DNA of 64,000 bases from positions 2,912,456 through 2,976,455 of the forward strand of contig JAJEKV010000102.1 in assembly GCA_021234155.1 (NCBI GenBank), given 5' to 3'. Under the pieces are notes generated by a model. It did no database searches, was not told the DNA's origin, and worked only from the letters and a program-made list of their open reading frames with translations. A program made the position numbers and the translations under genes. Below, in pieces: positions 11,140 to 24,998 of this stretch (positions are counted from its first letter, which is position 1; every line of letters starts with the position of its first letter). This stretch comes from Isoetes taiwanensis. Lineage: Eukaryota; Streptophyta; Lycopodiopsida; Isoetales; Isoetaceae.

Positions 11140-13197
11140 TCATCCGAACCACACGCCGGCAGTCCGGGATACTCGGCCAGATATGTTATACCATCTGCCT
11201 ACCTCTACACCCAAATGGTGAGCACTGAGGCGCATCCTGCTAATAGCTTGTCTCTTGACCAAGGATATATTCTCATGCAGATATTTTGCTTCCAGCAGCA
11301 TTGGATTCATTTCTTCCCGATAGTGTGCCATCTTGGTGCCAGGTGCATGCCACATTTTCGTTTGTACCTTTTCCTGTACCCAGTCCCGAATCCGTTTTTT
11401 GTTATTTGCTAGCTCCTGGATCGGAATACCCCATTTTTGCAGCCAGATCATTCCATCCGCATACCAGCCTTTATCCATTGTTGCTTTTAGAGCTAATCTT
11501 GGGTAGCTTCCTTCGTCCAAGCCCCCCATCCGGCTCAGATATGTCAAGTAATGGCATATAGCCTCACATTCCAAACGCATCAGCCCACATTCTGCTAAGA
11601 CCATATCATACGGTGTTTGCATTTTGACCCCCAGCTCATGAAATATGAATTTTTTCTGCACCCTTTCGATTTTCTGCCACAGCTCCAGCGAGAGTCCGGG
11701 CCCCCATACTTCACACCCATACAATACTACCGACTGCACTAGTGTTTTAAAAAGAGTTCTTTTAAGACCAAAGTTCCAGATTTCGCTCCTCAGACACTGC
11801 TTTTGCATGGCAAATAATGCCTTGATGCCTCCATTAACTCTCTGCTCCACTGTGCGATTCCACCGGAAGTGCTTATCTACCATTAGCCCTAAGTATTTGT
11901 ATGAATCTGTGATCTCCATTGGCTCCCCTTTGTATGTGAATGCATAATTCTCATCCAGATTTGTTCCAAATATCATAACTTTGGTTTTCCCCAAGTTCAC
12001 CTTCATACCCTTTTTGTCGCAAAAGCTCCCTAATGTATCTAACTGTTTCTGCATATCTCCCCTGCTCCTGGCCAGTAAGACGATGTCATCTGCATATAGC
12101 AACAAAAGGATAGCATATCCTGCAAGTTGGGTACCGCCCCCACCCTGAGCAATAATCCAGTTTTCCAGGTCATCAATGAAGATGCCAAAAAGCGTAGGTG
12201 AGAGAGGACACCCTTGCTTGACACCTATATTGCTTTCCACCTGCTCCGCGCATTGGCCATCAAATGGGAAGGACAGTTTCACTAGCACTTTTTCATATAG
12301 TACCCGCACAGCATCTCTCAGGTGCATGGGCACATTAATTCTCTCTAGACTCTCCCACAAGTTTCCTCTAGGCACCATATCGAATGCCTTAGAGAAGTCC
12401 ACAAATCCTGCAAACAATGGTTTTCTAGTCCCCTTGACTGTGTCTATCATAGCTCTGAATGTGACCAAGTGGTCAATGGTACATTTATTGGGTCTAAAGC
12501 CCGCTTGTCCCTTGGCCCATACCTCATGTACCTCAGCCCATGTGCTGATCTTATGCTCAAGAATAGTAGCAAAAAGCTTTGCAAATAAATTGCTCACCAT
12601 GATCATCCGATAGTTATTCGGGTCGCGCGCATCCCCTGCCTTATGGATTGGAACCACCCGGTTGATTTGCCATGCCAGTGGGAACCCCTCTTGCATTGCA
12701 GCATTTAGCATTTCTGTTATTTTTCCAACTAGCCCCTCTCCTGCCCATTTAAGCATTTCAGCCACCATGCCCAGGCTATCGGCTGCTTTCCCATTTGCAA
12801 GTTTTGCCAAGCCATCATATACATCATCTATCGAGAGAGTTAATTCAGATTTGCACCCTTGTTCCTGATCAATAACATCATCAATGTGGTAAAGCTTCTT
12901 TACTTGGCCTACAAGATCCTCCAGTGATAGTTGTGTATTACTTTGCTGCCTGTGTTTCATCCTCTTCCAAAATTGATTTGGCTCTATTAGTAGCTTTGTG
13001 ACCAGCTCTTTTTGCTTAAGACCTATAAATACTCTTTTCTTGCGCCTGACTAGAGTCCTATATTCTTTGATTAGCCGCAGCCTATCTTGCCTACATGCCC
13101 TCTTATATTGTGCCCTTTTCAACTTGCATTCCTCATCAAACCACCCGTTGTGAGGTAGGCCCTTCCTTCTTCTCCCTGAGTTAAAGCACTTCCTCAA
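11140..13197 (-). CDS. LINE3 reverse transcriptase
   Basis: A 685-codon frame with all RT core blocks: QAGFRPNKCTIDHLVTFRAM, FVDFSKAFD (motif A, near residue 266), VKQGCPLSPTLFGIF (motif B) and LLYADDIVLL (motif C, near residue 369). The C-terminal region parallels LINE1 (IERVQKKFIFHELGVKMQ, RMRLSAHHLGVEVGRW). It then leaves the frame just before the zinc-finger cysteines. It overlaps the endonuclease frame by a few bases, so a single frameshift separates the two. Amino-acid divergence from LINE1 is substantial, so these are different subfamilies rather than recent sister copies. Confidence 0.88.
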   Translation of the reverse strand: MRKCFNSGRRRKGLPHNGWFDEECKLKRAQYKRACRQDRLRLIKEYRTLVRRKKRVFIGLKQKELVTKLLIEPNQFWKRMKHRQQSNTQLSLEDLVGQVKKLYHIDDVIDQEQGCKSELTLSIDDVYDGLAKLANGKAADSLGMVAEMLKWAGEGLVGKITEMLNAAMQEGFPLAWQINRVVPIHKAGDARDPNNYRMIMVSNLFAKLFATILEHKISTWAEVHEVWAKGQAGFRPNKCTIDHLVTFRAMIDTVKGTRKPLFAGFVDFSKAFDMVPRGNLWESLERINVPMHLRDAVRVLYEKVLVKLSFPFDGQCAEQVESNIGVKQGCPLSPTLFGIFIDDLENWIIAQGGGGTQLAGYAILLLLYADDIVLLARSRGDMQKQLDTLGSFCDKKGMKVNLGKTKVMIFGTNLDENYAFTYKGEPMEITDSYKYLGLMVDKHFRWNRTVEQRVNGGIKALFAMQKQCLRSEIWNFGLKRTLFKTLVQSVVLYGCEVWGPGLSLELWQKIERVQKKFIFHELGVKMQTPYDMVLAECGLMRLECEAICHYLTYLSRMGGLDEGSYPRLALKATMDKGWYADGMIWLQKWGIPIQELANNKKRIRDWVQEKVQTKMWHAPGTKMAHYREEMNPMLLEAKYLHENISLVKRQAISRMRLSAHHLGVEVGRWYNISGRVSRTAGVWFG

Positions 13198-13814
13198 AAA
13201 AGATCAAGCACCAAGGAGGTCATAACCTCGCTCATCATGGCAGCCCCACTTGGCCAGTCTATCTTTTCTATACTTTCCTCGCAATATTTCTGATATTTAT
13301 CTTTCTTCCTTGGATTAATATGAATGCGGTCAATGCTAACATGCACCTGGGAGTGTGTTTTTCCGGCGACTGCAATGTGTGCTATAAGAGGTACATGATC
13401 TGATTCATTTCTAGCATCCAATATTTGAAAATGTGTAACTTGCTCCAAAAAGTTCTCCGATGCAATGAGATAGTCGACTATGCTTTTGCCCTTGCATGTG
13501 CAACGCTCAGTGCCTGGGAAATTTCTTATCCCATTGTAAATCACTAAATTTAAGCCTCCACACATACTCAACAAATAGTTTCCCATTGCAGTAGGCCATT
13601 TGTCTCGGTCCAGTGTGTTACGGTTCCAACCTGCTATGTTTAGTTCATTGTCATCCAATTGATCTATCCACACCGGTTCCCCTTCGCTGCTTGCCAAGGC
13701 TGCTTGTTTTCCTGCCGTTCTGCCATTAAAATCCCCTACGAGGACCACCTCCCCCAACTCCATCAACTCCATACTATCAAGCTCCAACTGCTGGAAGGGA
13801 TCTTCAAAATCCAA
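13194..13814 (-). CDS. LINE3 endonuclease, N-terminally truncated
   Basis: A 206-codon frame with VVLVGDFNGRTAGKQAA, the SIVDYLIASENF block and the terminal SDHVPLIAHI. The first half of the domain (Asn and Glu motifs) is lost at the truncation, so no active enzyme can come from this copy. Confidence 0.85.
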   Translation of the reverse strand: MDFEDPFQQLELDSMELMELGEVVLVGDFNGRTAGKQAALASSEGEPVWIDQLDDNELNIAGWNRNTLDRDKWPTAMGNYLLSMCGGLNLVIYNGIRNFPGTERCTCKGKSIVDYLIASENFLEQVTHFQILDARNESDHVPLIAHIAVAGKTHSQVHVSIDRIHINPRKKDKYQKYCEESIEKIDWPSGAAMMSEVMTSLVLDLF

Positions 13815-13886
13815 GTTGTATTTTTGATATGTGTTTTTCTGTAGCGGTGGGAATTAGCATCCTCATGATAAATATTCTCCCGGGAC

Positions 13887-15506
<1,620 letters not shown>

Positions 15507-15538
15507 AGTGGTATCGTGAGCAAAGTTATAAGCATAAA

Positions 15539-18500
15539 ATGTCAAGCAGGTTTGGAGCAGGTTTGTTGAATGCCATAGAAGTCTTCAAAGGAGATTCTAG
15601 TTTTCAAGTTTGGAAGGAAAAGGTTAAGCATGTTTTGGAGGTAGAAGATCTCTGGGATCTAATAGAAACAGCTGAAGAAGAAGTAAGCTTAAGGAGAAGA
15701 ATTGTGACTGAAGGAAGCTTGAGCAGTGGTGGTAATGCAGAAGTGCAAGGTGAGGAAGTGAGGTGTCGCAAGAGGAGGCTCAGGTGAGAAAGCCGTAATA
15801 AAAGGAAGCTCAAGGAATTATTATGAGCAAGGTAAGTTCCAACATTGTGCTAAAACTTAGAGGTATGACACCTAAGCAAATGTGGAATTACTTGTTGATT
15901 AATTATGAGAAAAAGACATCCTCTCAGATTGATGTGTTGGAAAATGAGTTAAGGAGACTTAAGTTTCATGAAAATGATGATGTCAATGAGTTCTTGCAGA
16001 ACTTTGACAATGTGATTGCAGATTTAGAAGGAGCAGAGTGCCTTATACTCAAGAACAAAAGAAGTTTTGGTCATGTCAAGAGCTTGCTCGGTTTTAGGTA
16101 ATATATCTATCTTTATGAGAACCATTGCCAAAACTAAGATTGAAGCAGAAAGAATGTTGAAAACAGAGTTGGAGCAAAATAAGGTACTTGGAGAAACTGA
16201 TACTGCTCAAATTCTTTTTATTAAAGAAAAGGAAAATAATAAAGCTAAACAAGAAACTTGTGTTGGAGGAAGAGTTGTTGGGCCCTTGCTTTAATCGCAA
16301 TAAATATGGACATTTAAAGATTGATTGTCCAAATGTGACAAGGGAAATTACCGCTATCATTGTGGTGGAAGAGGACACATTGCCTCAACATGTTCTACCC
16401 TAAGGAGAATACTAATGCAAGGGGAAGGGGCAGAGGTGGCAGAGGGTCTGGATTTAGAGGCAGGAGAAGAGGAAGAGCTGGAAAATATAACTATGAAGCT
16501 AATGTAGCTGAAGAAGTGAAACTTGAAGAAGATAGCCCTCAAGAAAATGAAGAGGTAAGTAAAACTCATATTTTTCGATTTCGATAAAATAATTGATGAT
16601 GACATGTTGATTATAGATAGTGGAGCTGAAAAATCGATAACGTGCTCTTCTAAACACTTGAAGGATTGCAATGGGAGCAAAAATGGTCACATTCAAATGG
16701 GAGATGGTAGTTTGCAGAAAATAAAGGTGGAGTACTTGAATTGTTTGATTTGGATGGAAGGATAGTAAATTTAAAAAATGTTCTTTGTGTTCCTACACTA
16801 GTGAGAAATCTCATATCAATTTCCCAACTTGTAGACATGGGATTCAAGGTTGTATTTGAACAACTTGAATGTAAAATTTATGAAGGGAATAAATTAAGAT
16901 TTCTTGGAAAAAGGGTTGGCAATCTATTTGGATTAAATCCTAAGTGTATGGGCAGTATAAATTTGACCACTGTTGCAAATTTTCAGACATGGCATGAAAG
17001 GATGGGACATGCTGGCATAAAGCATATTGAAACCATGATTAAGAAGAACTGGATTAAATGCAAAAACAATGAAAACAATGAGGAGACATGTATAGGCTGC
17101 ATGTTAGGCAAACACAGCAGATTACCTTTTTCTAAGGCCAAGAAAAGAGCTAAAGTTCCTCTGGAATTGGTGCATACAGACCTATGTGGTCCACTGAATG
17201 TCACTGGAATCACGGGGAAGAAATATTTCATAACCTTTGTTGATGATTTAGCGTAAAAAACATGTGTTTATTGTCTAAGGAGCAAAGATCTTGCCTTTGA
17301 TGCTTTCAAGAGATATGTCTTGCAGGTTGAGTGCTCTCTTTGGAAGAAGAATCAAGTGTGTTCGGACGTACAGAGAAGGTGAGTACATGTCTTTTAAGTT
17401 CATAAAGTTTTGTATTGAAAGGGGAATTAGAAGACAGTTTACTTGCAGCTACACACCTCAACAAAATGGTGTGGCTGAGAGAAAGAATAAGACAATTCTT
17501 AATGCAGTTAGGTCGACGTTAAAGCATAGTGGTTTGCCCAATTTTTTGTGGGAAGAGGCTGTAAAGACTGTTGTTCTAATTCAAAATGGTTTGCCCTCAG
17601 TTAGCATTAATGATCATTGTCCAGGGGAGCTTTGGTCTGGTAGCATTCCTGACTATGAAAAATATAAAGCCTATGGATGCCTAACTTATATACATGTGCC
17701 AGAAGAGTTAAGATCCAAGCTTGATGATAGATCCACAATAGGAAGGAAGGAAGGAAGTTTATTTTAACGTAGTGGGATATGATGAGAATTCAAAAGCTTA
17801 TAGGATATATAATCCAGCAAACAGGAAAATAATCATAAGCAGAGATGTCGCTTTTGTAGAGGACAAACTATACAAACCTGCATTGAATAGGGAAGGGTCT
17901 GAGAAGGTTGATCAAGGAACAGAAGAAATTAAAATTGACACAAAGGAATATGATTCTGATGAAGATGATTTGGATAACCAAAGTGACAGCTCTATTGAAA
18001 ATTTTGATCAAGAAGAAAAGGGAACAGATAAAATAACACCTAAGGAGACTAAGAAAAGGAGAACAAAAGGAGAAAAGATTAAGGAAGGAATGCAGGACGA
18101 TAACAAAGTATATGGCAGACTGTCAGATGGCAGAAGTGTTAGAATACAATCACAAAAGGAAAATATTACACAAGCTTTAATGGTTCTTGATACTGGTATA
18201 CCAGAATGTTTTGATGAAGCAATTAAAGATCTAGAGAGCAGCAAATGGAAACAAGCAATGAATGATGAAATTGACTCATTCAACAGAACAGATACTTATG
18301 AGGTTGTGGAAAGGACAAAAAATAAGAATGTTGTAGGAAATAAATGGGTATATAAGCTGAAAATAGGAGTAGATGGTAATCCAAAGCATAAAGCTCGACT
18401 TGTGGCTCAGGGATTTACTCAAAGAAAAGGAGTTGATTATGATGAGACCTATTCACCAGTTATAGAATAGAATAGAATATAATAGTTTTTTTAACGTCCA

Positions 18501-19735
18501 CGGAGACCAATGAACAGTATCAGAATGATAATTGCTATTGCTAATGCACTTGACTATGAGCTGCACCATATGGATGTGAATACAGCCTTCTTAAATGCAA
18601 AGCTGGAAGAAGAGATATATATGAAGAATGGTACAAATGTATGGATACTTTTTTAATGGCACAAGGTTTCAGAAAATTAGACAATGATGGCAATGTCTAT
18701 TTGTTTGAAGAGAAGAATGATCATTGTGTAATAGATTTATATGTTGATGATTGCATCATGGCTGGAAAAACCATGGGAATCTTAAATAAATGTAAGAATG
18801 TTCTAAAGAGCAGATTTATGATGATAGATCTTGATGAACTTAAGAAATTTCTTGGGATTGAGGTGACACGTGACAAAAAGAATAGGAGAATAAATCTGTC
18901 ACAGAGAAAATATATAGAAACAGTACTGGCAAAATTCAATATGGAAGAATGCAATGAAGTTAAGGCTCCAATTCTGCCTGGTTGCAAGATATCAAAGGAG
19001 ATGTGCCCTCAAAGTGAGTTAGAAGAAAGATATATGGAAGAAATACCATTCAGACCATTGATTGGAAGTTTTTTTTTACATCTCAAATAACACCAGACCA
19101 GATATTAGTTATATTGTGAATGTTCTAAGCAGATATAATCATAATCCAGGGAGGCAACATTGGCTTGCAGCTAAAAAGGTATTAAGATATTTGAAGGGAA
19201 CAAGAGATGTGGGGATTGAATACTGCACTGATGATTTAAATTTGATAGAGATACCGTGGATGTCGACCGGTGTGGAGATCCAGGATGAGAGAAGATCAAC
19301 TGGATATCTACTTATGTTGGGAGGAGGGCCAATAAGTCGAGAAGTAAGAAGAAATCCTCTATAGCGCCTCCCGCAAAGAGGCGAGTATGCATCATCAACT
19401 TTGTCGCCAAAGAAATTGTGTGGACAAGGAGAATGCTTGATGAACCGGGAATAAAAACGTAATGGGAGAACAATATTATACGCTGACAATAAAAGTTGTA
19501 TTTTCATGGCTAAAAATCCATCATGCATGAGAGGACAAAATATATTGAGATGAAGATGCATTTCATTAGGGACATGGTTAATAAAAAATGTTATTGATTA
19601 GAGCATATAAAGTCCTAAGAGCAACTAGCGTGATATTCTTATTAAAGGTATTAAGACAAAGAATTTAATATGTTGACAGAAAAATAAGTTGCGTGGACAA
19701 GATATGTGGAAAAATGTAAAATAATTGATGGCAGA
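15539..19735 (+). pseudogene. Copia gag-pol (copy A), many frame breaks
   Basis: Colinear with the copy B element at 34.6-38.8 kb. Gag, protease, GAG-pre-integrase, integrase, RT and RNase H segments are all recognisable in short frames (15,539-15,787; 15,823-16,101; 16,741-17,256; 17,291-17,767; 17,772-18,470; 18,641-19,090). Compared with copy B, nearly every break lies at a place where B has CAG or CTG. The clearest breaks shared by both copies are the insert before the RT catalytic region and the deletion before the WYK-type block. Copy A also has a private ~28 bp insert at about 17,740-17,770. Confidence 0.85.
17738..17771 (-). mobile_element. Mini LINE 3' end inside Copia integrase C-terminal region
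   Basis: Copy A reads (GGAA)n, GTTTATTTTAACGTA where copy B is uninterrupted. On the minus strand this is ACGTTAAAATAAA followed by (CTTC)n, the shared mini-LINE end. It is present only in copy A, so it post-dates the duplication. Confidence 0.55.
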
Positions 19736-19784
19736 AATATGGACAGGACTGAAGCAATAACCAAATTATAAGGTGAAAGGGGAA

Positions 19785-20547
19785 TGTTAGGAAATAAATA
19801 TGTTTCATGAGTTCACCTTATAATGGGAAAATATTTGCAGAATGATATGGTTGAGAAGTTTGCAGAACATATTAAGATAGCTTCTTTAAGCAGAACATAT
19901 TAAGACAGCTTGTTTAAGTTGTCATGGTGATATACAGATCACAGAACCTTATCAGTGCAATGTTGAGTTCACAAGGTTCAAAGAGAGGAAAGAAACTTAA
20001 AGCAAACTTAGTTAACCTATATGGTTATAAGGGTTCGTTGGTGAAACAAAGATAAACATTATCATGTTCGAACCATTGCATTAAAGCTATCTTATTTCTA
20101 ATGGTTTAACCATTGGAAATTATTGTGTTATAGATCGAAGACCACGTCAATGATACAGAAGGCAAGTTTATCTGGAGGGAAAACCTCCGGATCAAATTTA
20201 GAAAGCAAATACAGTCGAATGGATTGACAGACCGGATCGGTAGTCTTTATGACCGCCGGATCCATGTAAATATAAACCTAAGAAGCATAGATAATATACA
20301 TTGGAGATATTTCGAAGTGAGTTAAATAGTACAAAGGTATTTGTCTTTGTTACTTTTGGTTTTGAAGCAACACTATAGATGATCATTTGAAAGTGAATGG
20401 GAATTTTTATAGTTGTGTGAACTTGATAGTGCAATGGAAATATGATCAATATTGTCAAAATGAAATTTGTCTAGTGAAACAGGCTTCAATATTGATCTAA
20501 GTTCTGGTTAATGGTTTGCATTGGATATTAGACTAAATATTCCTAAC
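19785..20547 (+). repeat. Copia 3' LTR (copy A)
   Basis: Begins TGTTAGGAAATAAATATG after the purine tract GGTGAAAGGGGAA and ends CCTAAC against GAGAGAG. About 763 bp, the same as in copy B. Confidence 0.88.
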
Positions 20548-23375
20548 GAGAGAGAGAAATGAAAATGAAATGTTTTATAAATCACGTCTATGAGACCATC
20601 AGGTCTAGAAGACGATATACAAGTCAATTTCCGTATATAACTAGAACTCTAATGTACCCTCAATCAGGGCATCATTAGTCTCCCTACTCTCTTTCTCATA
20701 TACTTCCAGTAGGTGTTTATAGTTTCTTATTGACACGTCTCTCACTTTCATCACCTCTATCAAGTAGTCACTGGTGGTTGCACCTGGCAGCGCAAAGAAA
20801 TCATATAAAGAGATCCCGGTAGGAATACCCATCCGTCTCCTTAAATTTTCATATGCATGGTGTTGAAGAATAAGGTGTGCCTCATCCTCAAGTACATCAG
20901 CTCCACATGTTTTGCTGTGTACGTAGGTGTCTGGGAGATTCCCCCATCTACCAACCTCCACTCCCAAGTGATGTGAACTTAATCTTAGTCAAGACAATAA
21001 ATGTCTTTTAAAATAAGACAACTTACCCAAGAGATGCGGTGCTTCTCCAAGCGTTGGATTAATTTCTTTTTGTAAATGCCATCTTCGCCCTCTGATTATG
21101 CCAAGCTTTTTCTCCGACATGCCAGACCCATTCCCTTAGCTCATCCTCCTCTCGGGATGGCATATCTTCTAGCACCATTCCCCCACTTGCCCATCCATTT
21201 GCCCACCTCATTATACCATCCCTTAAGACCGCCCCATCATTGCCAATTTCTAGGCCTATCAAGATCCATGTCGTGGAACTTTTTGCACATATAGAGAGAG
21301 AGAGAGAGAGGGAGGGAGGGAGGGAGGGAGGGAGGGAGGGAGGGAGGGAGAGAGAGAGGACTATCAGCCCGCCTTCCCTGCTAGATAGCTTTTTTTGTAA
21401 CCTCTCAAGGACATCCTCAATTGAAAATTGCAAGGCATTATGTATGTCTACATTTTGTACATCCTCTATCCCTGGGATATGACATAGCTTGTGTAATTGT
21501 TGCATCAGCAAGTTTAGATCCAACTTCATAGTCTTGCTTCCCTGGATTTTGTTAACGTTCCTAATCGACGCGTGTTCTTTAGCCAACCGGGCAAAACCGT
21601 AAGGGCATGTCGGTTAGGAACGTTACAGTTTGGTATCGAGCAGGTCTCGAGTTCGAGTCTTCATGTGTGCCTATATGCATGGGTAATTTGCAAAGACTTG
21701 GTAATCATTGTGTCATGGTATGACATAGACATGGTATAGCTTTTGAATGCTCGAGGACGAGCATAGTTCTAGTGGGAGAGACCGTAATAAGGCCCATGGT
21801 AGACCGCCGAGTATTCGATCCTTGATTGTGCCTGTGGGACGTTCACGAGACACCCAAGCATAAATGGGTAGAAGCGACTATTCATAAACGCCTAGACGAT
21901 TTTGCCTGGGGATTGGTTAAGGGCATGTCGGTTAGGAACGCGTTATAATTTTAGCCTATTCCAAAACTTTTTGGATCAGCAATGGTTCTCTTACCATGGT
22001 TTTTTTATGTCCCGAAAAGCGTTCCCCCTCCCCCCCTCCCCTTTCCCCTTTCCTTGCATTTAATCGGTTTCATATACTCCTTTTTTAGGCTTTGCTTGCA
22101 ATTAGCCTCAACTTGCTTATAATATTATCATTTCTCTTTGCACTTGGCGTCAAACTAGGAGTTACAAGATAGGCCCAGACTGTCTTTTTTAGACTGAAAG
22201 TACTGTATGGCACTATTTAGTAAGACCGCAAAGAGTAGATCACTTATTTCTGAAGCATGAGGAGGCCACCTGATTTTTTACTAACATGTTCTTCACAAGT
22301 TCTGTTGAAACTTCTTCATTTTATTCTTGTGCATGTGTATTTGGTGACTATATATGGGCTTGGTAGACTGCGGATCCCTTTCACAAAAATCTCCACTACT
22401 AGAGGCACATGATCTGACTCAGACTGCAGGTCATCTACCTGAAACTTCTTTACCTCTCTAGCAATATTCGCACTAGCAATAACCCGAGGATCAACCATGC
22501 TAGCATCTCGACATGTCTATGATTCCGCGCCAAGAAAGATCGGCCACGCGCTAGCATCTCGACACGCCTATGATTACGTACAAGAAACCTGTCTCGCGTC
22601 GTTATATATCGGGAGCTCTAGGCCACTGCACATTTCTAATAAATGAAGCTCCTGAGGCTTTGCCCGTCTAGTTGTGTCTTGGGAAGTCCTGGCCCATCTA
22701 GACTCCACCATTTCAGCTTGATCAAGCATTTTCAACCAAGCTACTTCTCCATGGTCCGCTTTGTCCGCTTATTACAATGCGGGCCCAATAAAGTCCCCTA
22801 TAAGCAATGTATCCCCAATGATGCCAATAATAATACCGTCTTCGATGATGAAATCCGTTGTCCCTATCAATATCTCCAACATTATAAGTGGGGCCACCTT
22901 GGGAGGAAGTAATGTGACCGCAACAAAGAGCCTTTTATCCGCACTGTGAAGCTCACATGATGATGTTTTTCGTGCCTCTTTGACTTATTTAATTTGGCCA
23001 ATTGTGTAAGTTATGTCCGAATGTAGCATCTGATGCTCCCATACCTCAAAATTGGGCCTCTGTTTTTTTCCCTTTGTAGTCAGAGTTGCCGGTGCACTCG
23101 ACCAATTTTAAACCTTTTCCTTTGTAAGTACTGGACTTGCCCTTGTTTTGTTTGTGGATGCCCCACTCTTTAGAAGGTTACTTTCTTACATCATCATTTA
23201 AAAAACCCCCTGTTATTTCCTTTAGTAGTCCCCGTTGGGCCGAAATCCTCATGTTTTGGTTGCAGATGCTTGAAGGCCATTCCCATCTCCACCAGATAGT
23301 GTCGAGGTTTCCTTAGCTGTAATAGTTCTTCTTGATTCTTCTTGCCCTGGTTTTGCACACCATATGTGAGAGAGA
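20548..23375 (-). pseudogene. LINE6 (copy A)
   Basis: Hairpin at 20,585-20,614, zinc-finger and C-terminal frame 20,967-20,641 (VEVGRWGNLP), and an RT remnant with a GAGA/GGGA tract at 21,296-21,358 where the RT core should be. A TRIM-like insert (about 21,550-21,945) and endonuclease remnants (22,498-22,316, containing SESDHVPLVVEI) follow. Same structure as copy B (39,615-42,436), where the frames are better. Confidence 0.78.
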
Positions 23376-23910
23376 GAGGAAATGTGAGACTGCCAAGTCT
23401 ATAACATCGCTCAATTTGTACATTCAACATTATAAAACAAATCATCTAATGCATTCCTCTCCGTAGTAATACAAGAGTCTCTTCTACCTTTGACTCACCT
23501 ACTTTTAGGGTTCTTAAAACGTCATTCCTACGCTCTAAAATATCAATGATACATCTCCCAATATGCGATCCTGAAAAATCAAAGAAAGTCGTCAACGTGT
23601 CAGTATATACATCATCGAATATCTCTACCATCGAATATCTCTATAAGTAGGGCAACGCAGAATTACATATTTCTCATCTTCAAGTATCCATGCCTCACAT
23701 ATCTTGCACAGTCTAAGCTCGTGAGGAATATCATTCCACCTGCCTACTTCAACACTAAGCCTATGTGAGCTCAACCTCATCCTACAGATGGCATGCCTAT
23801 GCTTCATGGAAATCCCTTCTGCCAAATACTTTACCTCTTGCAATCCCTTCTGCCAAATACTTTACCTCCTGCAATGTAGGATTAATATGAGTCCTATAAA
23901 TGTAGGCATT
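23376..23910 (-). pseudogene. LINE7 3' fragment (copy A)
   Basis: Short (GA)n, hairpin (about 23,384-23,407), C-terminal tail frames 23,631-23,446 and 23,843-23,625 (RMRLSSHRLSVEVGRWND and a Cys cluster). A 32 bp tandem duplication lies at about 23,813-23,876. Matches copy B 42,437-42,975. Confidence 0.75.
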
Positions 23911-24489
23911 TTAAAGCATTTGAAATATCCACGGATGTGAGAGTGCTTAGTATTTACAGAAATTCAACGTCAGACATAATTTGTCAATGTGGTAACAAAA
24001 GGATAGCCAGAGACAATTTCGGACATAGGGCCTAAAAACATATAAAAAAATCATCGCTTATCAATTGATAAATTAAATAATGTTCAATGCATGATGGGAA
24101 ATTGACGATGGCATTCGAGTGGAGTTTTAGTGGGACAACAACAAAGACATGTGCTGCCGATTCCGATATTTTCCATGCTAAGCATCCGTAGGTGATTCAA
24201 CCAAGCAACTTTGGAGTGTTACGAATCACAAGGATGTGATCTCCCGTGTGATATTTAAATCAATGTTACTTAAGTACTCACAGGTGGATGGTACTTGAGG
24301 ATATAAATGATCGTGGGCGATACCTTTTCGAACGGAAGGAAGCAAAAGGGATAAATCGTTAAGCAAACCTTAACGAGAATGCAGGGATAATCTTGCGATG
24401 GTTCAAAGTCGCTTAACTATACCAACAAATCCATCATTGATTCGAGAGACCTTGACGATAGGTCAAAATTGGTACAGGAATGTCATGAA

Positions 24490-24998
24490 CCTCCATATTT
24501 CGGGTAAAAGGGATCCAAACTACTCCTGCCACAGTATGAAGAGACATAACAAATAAACCCTCAACTAGCAAGACCATTGGATTTATTCAGCCTTTGCTCA
24601 TTCCTAAGAAACCTTGGAAGCACATCACTATGGTCCCAAAGGTTATTGAAATTAACTCATAAGAATTACCAAATTTGGATAGTCGTAGGCAAGTTGTCTA
24701 AACAGGTGCAATTGATTTTGTCTAAATCAAGTATGATAGCTCCTCAAGCAAGCAAGCTTTTCATGAAGGAGATATTGTATATTCATGGAATACCTGATGC
24801 GTTATAATGGATAGGGATGCACTATTTTTGCAGTGGAGATTTTGGTCAGGACTTATGAGAAATCTAGGTACAATTTTCTGCTTTTCCACAACCTAGACGG
24901 ATGGGCGGATTGAGGTTGTGAATCATGTCACTGAGGATATGATGCGTGCTTATATTGCAGAAAGACAAAGTCACTGGGAAGAGTATGTAGATATTCGT
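24490..24998 (+). pseudogene. Gypsy integrase fragment (copy A)
   Basis: Frame 24,577-24,807 corresponds to the integrase catalytic core (WIVVGKLSKQ, MKEILYIHGIPDA), continuing in other frames to DGRIEVVNH. See the better preserved copy B entry at 43,560-44,060. Confidence 0.7.
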
